Part shown: positions 1-5,962 of the stretch, one piece after another
Layout of the letters: every line of letters starts with the position of its first letter
Position numbering within the stretch: position 1 is the stretch's first letter
NCBI GenBank assembly: GCA_002394185.1
Contig: DGTB01000095.1
Location: forward strand, 1-9,544
From: Bacteroidales bacterium UBA4347
Lineage (GTDB): Bacteria > Bacteroidota > Bacteroidia > Bacteroidales > P3
Direction of reading: 5' to 3'
Length of the DNA stretch: 9,544 nt
The notes under the pieces: model-generated
Told to the model about the DNA's origin: nothing
Seen by the model: only the letters and a program-made list of their open reading frames with translations
The model's database searches: none
Program-made: the position numbers and the translations under genes

Positions 1-524
1 GCGAGGCCATCCGCGACATCTATACTGCCCTGGGCGTCACCGTGGGCACCCCCGAGGACCCGCAGGCCCTGAACCTGAGCAAACTGCGATACCACAAGGT
101 CATCATCATGACCGATGCCGATGTCGACGGCGCCCATATCGACACCCTCATGCTGACGTTCTTCTTCCGCTACATGCCCGAACTCATCGAGAACGGCTAC
201 GTCTACCTGGCCACTCCCCCACTCTACCTCATCAAGAAGGGCAACCGCCAGGTGTACTGCTGGACCGAAGAGGACCGCGAGCGGGCGCTGATGGAGTTCG
301 GCGACAAGGGCATCCACGTGCAGCGCTACAAAGGTCTGGGCGAAATGAACAGCGACCAGCTGCGCGAGACCACCATGGACCCCGAAGGACGCCAGCTGCG
401 CCAGGTGACCATCGAGAACGCCGCCTCGGCGGACCGCATCTTCTCCCTGCTCATGGGCGACGATGTGCCACCCCGCCGCGCCTTCATCGAGCAGAACGCC
501 ACCTACGCGAATATCGATGCATAA
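1..524 (+). CDS. gyrB: DNA gyrase subunit B, C-terminal part (5' end outside window)
   Basis: This is the C-terminal TOPRIM and tail part of the ATPase subunit of DNA gyrase, which introduces negative supercoils together with GyrA. The frame is open from the first full codon at position 3. Visible are the TOPRIM acidic motif MTDADVDGAHI, which carries the metal-binding DxD, and the family signatures RYKGLGEMN and LRETTMDP. The tail PPRRAFIEQNATYANIDA is of the type that ends Bacteroidota GyrB proteins. About 173 residues are present, roughly the last quarter of a 650-residue family member. ParE, the topoisomerase IV paralogue, shares the motifs, but this tail favours GyrB. The stop is TAA at 522-524. 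The peptidase E gene follows after 22 nt with no terminator between them, so they are probably cotranscribed. Confidence 0.95.
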   Translation, partial: EAIRDIYTALGVTVGTPEDPQALNLSKLRYHKVIIMTDADVDGAHIDTLMLTFFFRYMPELIENGYVYLATPPLYLIKKGNRQVYCWTEEDRERALMEFGDKGIHVQRYKGLGEMNSDQLRETTMDPEGRQLRQVTIENAASADRIFSLLMGDDVPPRRAFIEQNATYANIDA

Positions 525-546
525 AAAAAATGAAAATTTAAACTAT

Positions 547-1296
547 ATGGATAAACGCAACTTACTGCTTATCAGCAACAGCACCATGCGCGGCGAGGCC
601 TACCTCGGCTGGTGCAAGGATATGATTGCCGACTTCTGCCGCCGGCACAATGTGAAGAAAGTGCTCTTCGTGCCCTACGCCGGCGTGAGCCTGGCGCCCA
701 ACGGCTTGACCAAGAGCTACGACGCCTACGAGGCCAAGGTGGCCGCCGTATACAAGGAGTTCGGCGTCAAGCTGACCTCGGTGCACCACAAAGCGCTGCC
801 CGTCAACGCCGTCTACGACACCGACTGCGTGGCCGTGGGCGGTGGCAACACCTTCCACCTGGTGCGCGAGCTGCAGCGCACGGGCCTGATGCAGGCCATC
901 CGCCAACGTGCCTTCGACGGCATGCCCTACATGGGCTGGAGCGCCGGCAGCAATGTGGCCGGTCCCACCCTGTGCACCACCAACGACATGCCCATCGTCA
1001 TGCCCGCCTCGTTCGACTGCATGGGTCTCGTGCCGTTCCAGATCAACCCGCACTATACCGACTTCTTCGACCCGAAGCACGGCGGCGAGACCCGCGACGA
1101 CCGCCTGAAGGAGTACATCATGGTGAACCCCAAGGCCACCGTTGCCGCCATCCGCGAGGCCACGGCCCTGCTGCTCGAGGGCGGCAAGCTGAGCCTCATC
1201 GGCAAGCCCAACAAGATGAAAGTCTTCAAGACCAAGATGGAGAACACCAAGGAGTTCGGCCTGAAGGACGACCTGGGCTTCCTGCTGAAGGCGTAA
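547..1296 (+). CDS. pepE: Peptidase E (alpha-aspartyl dipeptidase, family S51)
   Basis: This is a cytoplasmic serine dipeptidase that cleaves dipeptides with N-terminal aspartate, and it probably serves peptide catabolism. The 249-residue product matches the roughly 230-residue family along its whole length. It has LLLISNSTM at the N-terminus, VGGGNTFHLV in the middle, the nucleophile loop GWSAGSN with Ser132, TNDMPIV with Asp147, and INPHYTDF with His169. The spacing of these three equals the Ser120/Asp135/His157 triad of E. coli PepE. An open frame extends upstream to 463, but that part overlaps gyrB in another frame. The ATG at 547, just before DKRNLLLISNS, matches the family N-terminus and is preferred. 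The gene sits 22 nt after gyrB with no recognisable promoter, so it is likely read from the gyrB transcript. Confidence 0.95.
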   Translation: MDKRNLLLISNSTMRGEAYLGWCKDMIADFCRRHNVKKVLFVPYAGVSLAPNGLTKSYDAYEAKVAAVYKEFGVKLTSVHHKALPVNAVYDTDCVAVGGGNTFHLVRELQRTGLMQAIRQRAFDGMPYMGWSAGSNVAGPTLCTTNDMPIVMPASFDCMGLVPFQINPHYTDFFDPKHGGETRDDRLKEYIMVNPKATVAAIREATALLLEGGKLSLIGKPNKMKVFKTKMENTKEFGLKDDLGFLLKA

Positions 1297-1330
1297 GCAC
1301 AATAAATCGAAGCAAAATACGTTATTGGTT

Positions 1331-1582
1331 ATGAGTCCGGTATTCAAACGAGAACGTGGATACACTTTCAAGATTTTCTCCAACGAAGAGGAAAGGATGC
1401 ACATCCACGTAATGAAAGACGACTGCGAGGCCAAGGTTTGGCTCGAACCAATAGTGGAACTTGCCGATAACGACGGATTCGCAAAACACGAAATAAACGA
1501 TATAATAAAAATAGTAAAGACCTATGCAGACGACTTTAGAGACCAATACCAAAGACACATTGGCAAACGTATTGATGATTAA
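1331..1582 (+). CDS. DUF4160 domain protein
   Basis: This small 83-residue protein is of the DUF4160 family, whose function is unknown. The whole protein is the domain: FKIFSNEEERMHIHV near residues 13-27, EAKVWLEP at 33-40, and a C-terminal helix rich in Ile, Lys and Asp. The histidine pair in HIHV and the EAKxWL strand are the family signature. The ATG at 1331 is preferred; a TTG two codons earlier would add only two residues. The gene starts 34 nt after pepE, and its last 59 bases overlap the DUF2442 frame. Genes of these two families are often neighbours in bacterial genomes, which has suggested a paired function such as a toxin-antitoxin-like module; nothing here proves that. Its base composition is more AT-rich than that of pepE or nfo, consistent with acquisition. 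Confidence 0.85.
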   Translation: MSPVFKRERGYTFKIFSNEEERMHIHVMKDDCEAKVWLEPIVELADNDGFAKHEINDIIKIVKTYADDFRDQYQRHIGKRIDD

Positions 1583-1811
1583 TGGCCAAGGCGTATTGCT
1601 GTCAGTGTGTGGTCAAGACTATTTCTTGTCGTACAACCGTGTACCATGGATGCGCGACGCCGCCATCAGCGAAGTACTCGATGTTCGTATGAGTGGCCGC
1701 AATGCAATCGAATGGCCGTCACTTGATGTTGACCTTGAGATTGACAGTCTCCGCCACCCAGAGCGATATCCTCTGCTCATCCGCCGCAACGAATTCGACA
1801 GCGTGGTGTAA
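1524..1811 (+). CDS. DUF2442 domain protein
   Basis: This 95-residue protein of the DUF2442 family has unknown function and is the usual partner of DUF4160. It shows the beta-strand start (about residues 14-36) and the family-typical end IEWPSLDVDLEIDSL at 62-76, where a Trp-Pro pair precedes an acidic stretch. The start is uncertain. ATG 1524 gives a 59-bp overlap with the DUF4160 gene and keeps the full first strand. ATG 1575 would give a compact 8-bp ATGATTAA overlap but removes much of that strand, so 1524 is preferred. The overlap implies translational coupling and a fixed ratio of the two products. A hairpin at 1833-1871 follows the stop and may end this transcript. No promoter of its own is visible. 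Confidence 0.75.
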   Translation: MQTTLETNTKDTLANVLMINGQGVLLSVCGQDYFLSYNRVPWMRDAAISEVLDVRMSGRNAIEWPSLDVDLEIDSLRHPERYPLLIRRNEFDSVV

Positions 1812-1832
1812 TACCGCATCCGTACAATACCC

Positions 1833-1871
1833 TCCCGCACCGCTGCAAATGGAGTTCGCAGCAGTGCGGGA
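1833..1871 (+). terminator. Hairpin after the DUF2442 gene, possible terminator
   Basis: The arms TCCCGCACCGCTGC (1833-1846) and GCAGCAGTGCGGGA (1858-1871) pair at 13 of 14 positions around an 11-nt loop. The hairpin lies 22 nt after the DUF2442 stop. The sequence after it (TGTGTTTTC) holds only a short T run, so termination would be weak. It could equally be an mRNA-stabilising structure or a relic of a mobile element. Confidence 0.4.
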
Positions 1872-1896
1872 TGTGTTTTCGGGGCGGGAAATGTGC

Positions 1897-2104
1897 CGCG
1901 CATAGATGCGCGATGGTGAAACAGGCCAATCAATGCACCCCGCATCTATGCGAGGTCATTTTTCAGCCGTGAAGTGCCGCCCGCATATATGCGCGGTCGT
2001 TTTTTATCACAAACAATGCCTCCGCATCTATGCGCGGCCTGTTTTCAGTCAAAAAGTCCGTCCCGCATATATGCGCGGTGAAATTGACTGAAAGTTTTAT
2101 TTCC
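1897..2104. repeat. Five-unit 41-bp tandem array with palindromic cores
   Basis: Five copies of a palindromic core CGCAT-NN-ATGCG start at 1899, 1941, 1982, 2023 and 2064, giving periods of 42, 41, 41 and 41 bp. The two central bases are AG, CT, AT, CT and AT. Units 2 to 5 share a start like CGCATMTATGCGMGG. Units 2 to 4 then have a T run a few bases later, and units 2 and 4 end with GYCC or similar. The rest of each unit diverges. Unit 1 has the longest perfect arms, CGCGCAT and ATGCGCG (1897-1912). The 41-bp step is not a multiple of three, so this is not a coding repeat. The array ends exactly where the HNH gene promoter begins. Possible roles are an operator array, a set of weak hairpin terminators, or a target or recombination site. 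Confidence 0.85.
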
Positions 2105-2131
2105 ACGAATGGAAGAAAATGTGTATCTTTG
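2100..2131 (+). promoter_or_regulatory. Bacteroidota-type promoter for the HNH gene
   Basis: TATCTTTG at 2124-2131 matches the Bacteroidota -7 box TAnnTTTG exactly. TTTC at 2100-2103 is one mismatch from the -33 box TTTG, with 20 bp between the two. The start codon follows 21 nt after the -7 box, which leaves a very short leader. The -33 box lies in the last array unit, so a protein bound to the palindromes could affect transcription. Confidence 0.75.
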
Positions 2132-2152
2132 CAAAAAAAATTTAACGGAAGA

Positions 2153-2818
2153 ATGGAATTTAAATTAACAAAGAAAGAACCTGTCACAGATGAAGCCATC
2201 ATCAATGAAATAAAGTCTGTGATGAACAAATTGGGGAAGAAACAAATAACCATAAAAGAATTTGATGCAAATGCAAGCATAAATAGTTCTACTGTCACAC
2301 GGCGCTATGGAAAATGGAATGACGCATTAATTATTGCAGGTGCAGAATTAAGCAATACGTTTTATTCTGACGAAGAGTTATTGTCTAACATAAAAGATGC
2401 CTGGTTAAAAAAAGGCATCCAACCAACCAGAAGAGATATGGACAACAAAGATTATTCTGCAATATCCTCTGGAACATATCTTAGGCGCTTTGGCACATGG
2501 TATAAGGCCTTGGATTGCTTTGTCTCATACATTGCCGAAAATAAAGATGGCGATTCTTTCGAATTGGAGGTGACAAACGACTTTACTAATAGGACAGCCA
2601 TAAAACATAAAACAAAAAGAGACCCAAGCGACAGGTTAAAGGTTCAGGTTTTAATGAGAGATGGCAACAAATGCAGAATTTGTGGAGCAGTATGCAGCGG
2701 AGGTTTACATAATATTCATTTTGATCATATAATACCTTGGTCTAAAGGTGGTGAAACCGTCCTTGAGAACCTACAAGTTCTATGTTCGGCATGTAATGAG
2801 GCTAAAGGAAACATGTAA
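2153..2818 (+). CDS. HNH endonuclease with two homing-endonuclease-type repeats
   Basis: This 221-residue predicted DNA endonuclease has two homing-endonuclease-associated repeats (HNH_repeat type), at about residues 9-66 (ending RRYGKWNDALIIAGA) and 71-126 (ending RRFGTWYKALDCF). These small helical units probably bind DNA. They are followed by a Lys/Arg-rich linker and a C-terminal HNH domain at about 160-221. The HNH domain has CRIC (Cys174, Cys177), DHIIPWSKGG with His192 as likely general base, Asn206 in ENLQ, and CSACN (Cys211, Cys214, Asn215). The cysteines would hold a structural zinc, and all key residues are present. The ATG at 2153 is chosen because it follows a good promoter; the open frame extends upstream through the repeat array. 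The gene is much more AT-rich than nfo next to it, a sign of transfer. No intron, intein or methylase partner is seen, so restriction, defence or homing roles remain open. Confidence 0.88.
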   Translation: MEFKLTKKEPVTDEAIINEIKSVMNKLGKKQITIKEFDANASINSSTVTRRYGKWNDALIIAGAELSNTFYSDEELLSNIKDAWLKKGIQPTRRDMDNKDYSAISSGTYLRRFGTWYKALDCFVSYIAENKDGDSFELEVTNDFTNRTAIKHKTKRDPSDRLKVQVLMRDGNKCRICGAVCSGGLHNIHFDHIIPWSKGGETVLENLQVLCSACNEAKGNM

Positions 2819-2836
2819 TTAAATAATGATAAAACT

Positions 2837-3676
2837 ATGACAAAATATATCGGCGCACATGTGAGCGCATCGGGTGGCGTGGGCAACGCCATCCTCAACG
2901 CCGAAGCCATCGGGGCCAACGCCTTCGCACTGTTCACGCGCAACCAGCGCTCGTGGGTGAGCAAGCCGCTGCCGCAGCTGGAGATCGACGGCTTCAAAGC
3001 CTTACTTATAGACAGAGGATTCAAGCCCGAGATGGTGCTGCCGCACGACAGCTACCTCATCAACCTCGGCTCACCAGACGAAGAGACACTCAGCAAGAGC
3101 CGTGCGGCTTTCTTCGACGAGATGTACAGAGCGCAACAGCTGGGTCTGACAATGCTGAACTTCCACCCCGGCAGCCATCTCAACAAAATCAGTGAGGAGG
3201 AATGCCTGGACCAAATAGCCCGCGAAATCAATCTGGCCCTCTCGAAGACCGAGGGCGTTACGGCCGTGATAGAGAACACCGCCGGGCAGGGCACCAACCT
3301 GGGCTGGAAGTTCGAGCACATAGCCCGCATCATCGAGGGCGTGGAGGACAAAGCCAGAGTAGGCGTCTGCATCGACACCTGCCACACGCTGGCGGCGGGC
3401 TATGACCTGAGCACCGAGATGGGCTACCAGTTCTGCTTCGACGAGTTCGAGCGCGTGGTGGGCTTCAAGTACCTGCGCGCCGTGCACCTCAACGACAGCA
3501 AGAAGGGAGCCGGCAGCCATGTGGACCGTCACGAGGTGCTGGGCGAGGGCATGATGGGCAAGGAGTTCTTCGCCCGCCTGATGCACGACCCGCGCTTCGA
3601 CGACATGCCCATCATCCTCGAGACCCCCGACCCCATGCGGTGGGCCGACGAAATCAAATGGTTGCGCAGCCTATGA
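2837..3676 (+). CDS. nfo: Endonuclease IV (AP endonuclease)
   Basis: This base-excision-repair enzyme cuts the backbone 5' of abasic sites using three zinc ions. The 279-residue product aligns end to end with E. coli Nfo. It opens with KYIGAHVSASGG and contains LPHDSYLINLG, NFHPGSH, VIENTAGQG, CIDTCH, HLNDSK, VDRHEVLGEG and ILETPDP. All nine metal ligands are present at a constant offset of one from E. coli: His70, His110, Glu146, Asp180, His183, His217, Asp230, His232 and Glu262. The start is ATG 2837, 18 nt after the HNH stop, and no promoter is visible in that gap. The last four bases, ATGA, also form the start of the next lipoprotein gene, so translation is coupled. GC content returns here to the high level of the gyrB side. 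Confidence 0.97.
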   Translation: MTKYIGAHVSASGGVGNAILNAEAIGANAFALFTRNQRSWVSKPLPQLEIDGFKALLIDRGFKPEMVLPHDSYLINLGSPDEETLSKSRAAFFDEMYRAQQLGLTMLNFHPGSHLNKISEEECLDQIAREINLALSKTEGVTAVIENTAGQGTNLGWKFEHIARIIEGVEDKARVGVCIDTCHTLAAGYDLSTEMGYQFCFDEFERVVGFKYLRAVHLNDSKKGAGSHVDRHEVLGEGMMGKEFFARLMHDPRFDDMPIILETPDPMRWADEIKWLRSL

Positions 3677-4299
3677 GAAACACTATTCTACTCAGTTTGG
3701 CAGCCATCCTGCTGACAGCCTGTGGCGCACACCATGAAACGCACTGCCTCGACACTACGCTGATGCAGACCGATGACAGCATGTCATTTGACGTATGCTT
3801 TGAAGTCCGCTGGCGCAACCTTATGGCCGTGTGGGTAGACTCCACGGGTGCCCTCAGCCTTACCCACGATTTCCACCTCACCCCACCGCCGCCACCACCG
3901 CCGGGAGAGACATATGAATATGTGGACGACCGTGTGACCACCGACCTCGTCCAGCTGCGCGAACAGGTGAAACGATTCCTTGCCAACAGCGATAACGTCG
4001 ACAGCTTGCCAGAGATGAGCATACAGGACATCCCCCTGTTGGGCGAGCGCCCCGTCAGCAAGGGTCTTGTGTCGCTGTTCACCCTGGAAGGCGCCCCCGA
4101 GGCAACCGTCGACAGCGTGCGCCACGAGATTGCCGCCGCCATCATCGTGCTGCGCGACTCCCTCTCGCTGCAACTCTTCGGCCTCTGTTACGGCGACCTC
4201 CCCTCCGACAAGGCCGACGCCATTCGTGCCGCCATACCGACATCGGTCTACTACTCCACCATCAACCGTTACTGCAAGATTGTCTGCTATGACGAATAA
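3673..4299 (+). CDS. Lipoprotein with an ExbD-like periplasmic domain
   Basis: This 208-residue lipoprotein has a hydrophobic signal peptide and lipobox LTAC, with Cys17 as the lipidated residue. The following residues GAHH lack the acidic pattern of Bacteroidota surface-export signals, so a periplasm-facing location is likely. Residues 71-77 are seven consecutive prolines. From about residue 92 to 195 the sequence (LVQLREQVKRFLAN, then GERPVSKGLVSL, IAAAIIVLRDSL and DAIRAAIPTSVYYS) resembles the C-terminal periplasmic part of Bacteroidota ExbD proteins as I remember it. The N-terminal ExbD membrane helix with its essential aspartate is absent. The resemblance is read by eye and needs a profile search. 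The gene overlaps nfo by 4 bp and the next lipoprotein gene by 11 bp. A role near TonB energy transduction is inference; otherwise the function is unknown. Confidence 0.8.
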   Translation: MRNTILLSLAAILLTACGAHHETHCLDTTLMQTDDSMSFDVCFEVRWRNLMAVWVDSTGALSLTHDFHLTPPPPPPPGETYEYVDDRVTTDLVQLREQVKRFLANSDNVDSLPEMSIQDIPLLGERPVSKGLVSLFTLEGAPEATVDSVRHEIAAAIIVLRDSLSLQLFGLCYGDLPSDKADAIRAAIPTSVYYSTINRYCKIVCYDE

Positions 4300-4819
4300 A
4301 GCCGCCATCCTGCTGTCGACACTTCTCCTCCTCGGCGCCTGCAGAAGCCCGCAAGGAATGTACTACCTCGAATACTTCATCGACGAACACAAACCCTTCG
4401 AGGAAATCGGCTATGAGCAGCTGCCCGACGCCGCACGCGCCTTCCACGACCGTTGCCACACCCCCGACGACATCGAGGAAATCTATTGCGGCTACCTCGA
4501 GGACAGCGGCAAGAAAGCCTACGGCATCATCTTTCGCGACGGCAGCAAAATGCTCTTCGACAAGAACGGCCGCTGCCTGCTGATGGCAAACCTCCGCGAC
4601 GGCCTCCCCCGTTGCTGGACCAACCAAATACCCATCTACAACGTCCTCTACAGCGCCATCGAAAAAGAGATGACCCAAACGACAGACAAGCCCTGGGAGG
4701 TACGCATCATGGAAATCCAACGCGACGGATACCTCGTCAAAACGGGCCAGGGAGTGGACATCACGCTCTTCTACTTCGACAAACGCGGAAGGTTGAAAGA
4801 CATCGCATACGAAATATAA
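4289..4819 (+). CDS. Lipoprotein with two PepSY-like (DUF2874-type) repeats
   Basis: This 176-residue lipoprotein has a signal peptide ending in LLGAC, with Cys18 lipidated. The mature part appears to hold two copies of the PepSY-like fold found in many Bacteroidota periplasmic proteins. The first copy runs from QLPDAARAF to IIFRDGSKMLFDKNGRCL, and the second ends with DITLFYFDKRGRLKDI. The pattern of a helix, then strands closing in [FY]xFDKxGxxK, is the clue. Members of this family resemble beta-lactamase-inhibitor folds and their targets are mostly unknown. The start ATG 4289 lies inside the previous gene, an 11-bp overlap in another frame, and is the only one giving a signal peptide. The DUF2461 gene follows after 12 nt. 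The position suggests joint expression with nfo and the ExbD-like lipoprotein. Confidence 0.75.
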   Translation: MTNKAAILLSTLLLLGACRSPQGMYYLEYFIDEHKPFEEIGYEQLPDAARAFHDRCHTPDDIEEIYCGYLEDSGKKAYGIIFRDGSKMLFDKNGRCLLMANLRDGLPRCWTNQIPIYNVLYSAIEKEMTQTTDKPWEVRIMEIQRDGYLVKTGQGVDITLFYFDKRGRLKDIAYEI

Positions 4820-4831
4820 CAATTAAACAAT

Positions 4832-5539
4832 ATGTCCACACAACTGCACCCCGACACGCTTCCCTTCCTGCGGGAACTGACAATGAACAACAACCGCCCG
4901 TGGTTCAACGACCATAAGGAGCGCTGGCTGTCCATCAAAGCCGACTTCGAGGATTTCACGCAGGCTCTCATCGACGAGATGGTGAAATACGATGACACCC
5001 TCATCGGCCTGACGGCCAAGAACAGCGTCTACCGCATCTACCGCGACACGCGCTTCTCGCCGGACAAGACGCCCTACAAGACCCACGTCTCGTGTTTCCT
5101 CTCCTCGTGGGGACCCAAGAACAGCGGCGTGCCGGGCTATTACTTCCAGATTGGCGCCGAGGAAGCCTACGGCCTCACCGGCACCTGCAACCTCGGCGGT
5201 GGCATCTTCATGCCCATGCCCGATGCCCTCAACGCCATCCGGCAGGAAATCTTCTACTGCCCCGACGAGTTCCTGGCCATCATGAACGAACCATCATACA
5301 AAAAATATTTCGGCAACACCTTCTTCACCACCAAGGTGCTGAGCCGCGTCCCAAAGGGCTACCCCGCCGACTGGGAGCATGCCGACCTGCTGAAATACAA
5401 GGACTACTGCACCTCCTACACCATGCCCGACAAGATGCTCACCAGCCCGAAACTCTTCGACGTGGTCATCAAGGTCTGGCGCGCCAGCGTCCCACTGAAC
5501 CGCTTCATCCAGCGCGCCATGGAAGATGTGACAAAATGA
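4832..5539 (+). CDS. DUF2461 family protein
   Basis: This 235-residue cytoplasmic protein belongs to the DUF2461 (TIGR02453) family, which is widespread in Bacteroidota and whose function is unknown. The length is typical of the family. Conserved marks are FLRELTMNNNRPWFNDHK near the N-terminus (residues 13-30), the signature VYRIYRDTRFSPDKTPYKTH (residues 66-85), GYYFQIG, GGGIFMP, and the C-terminal LLKYKDY and KLFDVV. No signal peptide or membrane segment is seen. ATG 4832 gives the family N-terminus and lies 12 nt after the PepSY-like gene. This is the last gene of the run from nfo, and a strong terminator lies 59 nt after its stop. No catalytic residues can be named with confidence. Confidence 0.9.
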   Translation: MSTQLHPDTLPFLRELTMNNNRPWFNDHKERWLSIKADFEDFTQALIDEMVKYDDTLIGLTAKNSVYRIYRDTRFSPDKTPYKTHVSCFLSSWGPKNSGVPGYYFQIGAEEAYGLTGTCNLGGGIFMPMPDALNAIRQEIFYCPDEFLAIMNEPSYKKYFGNTFFTTKVLSRVPKGYPADWEHADLLKYKDYCTSYTMPDKMLTSPKLFDVVIKVWRASVPLNRFIQRAMEDVTK

Positions 5540-5597
5540 CAAATCGGTACCACCCCATCCCAACCTGAAAAAAGCAGAATTCCATACGACCCACCCC

Positions 5598-5636
5598 GGA
5601 GGCGTCCGACCCATCGGACGCCTCCAATTTTTTTTT
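5598..5636 (+). terminator. Strong intrinsic terminator of the nfo operon
   Basis: A perfect 12-bp stem, GGAGGCGTCCGA (5598-5609) with TCGGACGCCTCC (5614-5625), has a 4-nt loop CCCA and is followed by AA and nine Ts (5628-5636). It lies 59 nt after the DUF2461 stop and closes the plus-strand operon. Confidence 0.95.
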
Positions 5637-5754
5637 GCCCACCCATCCGGGAAGAAGCAAAAAACACCCATAAAAACAACCTAAAACACTGATACACAAT
5701 AAATAAACTATATTTACACATAAAACACTGAAAATCAACACCTAAACCATACCC

Positions 5755-5857
5755 ACTCTTACTCCTCTCTTACTCCTCTCCTACCCCTCTCTTTACTCCC
5801 GATTTCGAAAGTAAGAGTTGATAAGGAGAGGATAAAAAGAGAATAAAAAGGAATAAG
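5755..5857. repeat. 11-bp pyrimidine tandem repeat facing a purine-rich repeat
   Basis: CTTACTCCTCT occurs twice back to back (5758-5768 and 5769-5779), followed by CCTACCCCTCT (5780-5790) and a degenerate copy. After a short centre with the palindrome TTTCGAAA (5803-5810), the same strand becomes purine-rich with units of 10-11 bp starting GATAAGGAGAG (5820-5830). ACTCTTACT (5755-5763) is the exact reverse complement of AGTAAGAGT (5810-5818). The whole may fold into a long imperfect hairpin or a triplex-prone structure. Confidence 0.75.
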
Positions 5858-5867
5858 GTGTAGGTAC

Positions 5868-5900
5868 AAAAAAAGCTCCCTGCCATCCTCTGGCAGGGAG
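5868..5900 (-). terminator. Intrinsic terminator of the MATE gene
   Basis: A perfect 10-bp stem, CTCCCTGCCA (5876-5885) with TGGCAGGGAG (5891-5900), has a 5-nt loop. Read on the minus strand it is followed by one C and seven Ts (5874-5868). It lies 62 nt beyond the MATE stop codon. A run of seven As on the other side (5902-5908) could make it work partly in both directions. Confidence 0.9.
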
Positions 5901-5962
5901 TAAAAAAAGGTATTTTTGTCAAATCGGGGGAGTTTCGTCCCGACAGAGAAAAAAAATAATCG

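Larger units (their letters stand above)
5637..5962. other. Non-coding stretch between convergent units
   Basis: This stretch holds the pyrimidine/purine repeat at 5755-5857 and the minus-strand terminator at 5868-5900. The AT-rich part 5650-5750 shows no convincing gene or RNA, and no promoter is expected because transcription converges here. Short open frames in it have no recognisable protein features. Confidence 0.6.

Noticed and set aside
1..524. Topoisomerase IV subunit ParE
   Set aside because: ParE shares the TOPRIM motifs, but the C-terminal tail ending RRAFIEQNATYANIDA fits Bacteroidota GyrB better.
562..1434. Long antisense open frame over pepE
   Set aside because: It is rich in Gly, Ala, Val and His with no domain, and it mirrors the codon bias of the well-supported pepE gene on the other strand.
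1833..1871. Integron attC site
   Set aside because: There is a long hairpin, but no integrase gene and no attC core sites at the arm ends were seen, and the small genes nearby are not arranged as cassettes.
1906..2091. Small protein encoded through the palindrome array
   Set aside because: The 41-bp unit is not a multiple of three, so each unit is read in a new frame. The open frame has no recognisable protein features and is explained by the repeat.
1897..2104. CRISPR array
   Set aside because: The conserved core is only about 12-17 bp, the parts between cores share T runs and end bases instead of being unrelated spacers, and no cas gene is present in the window.
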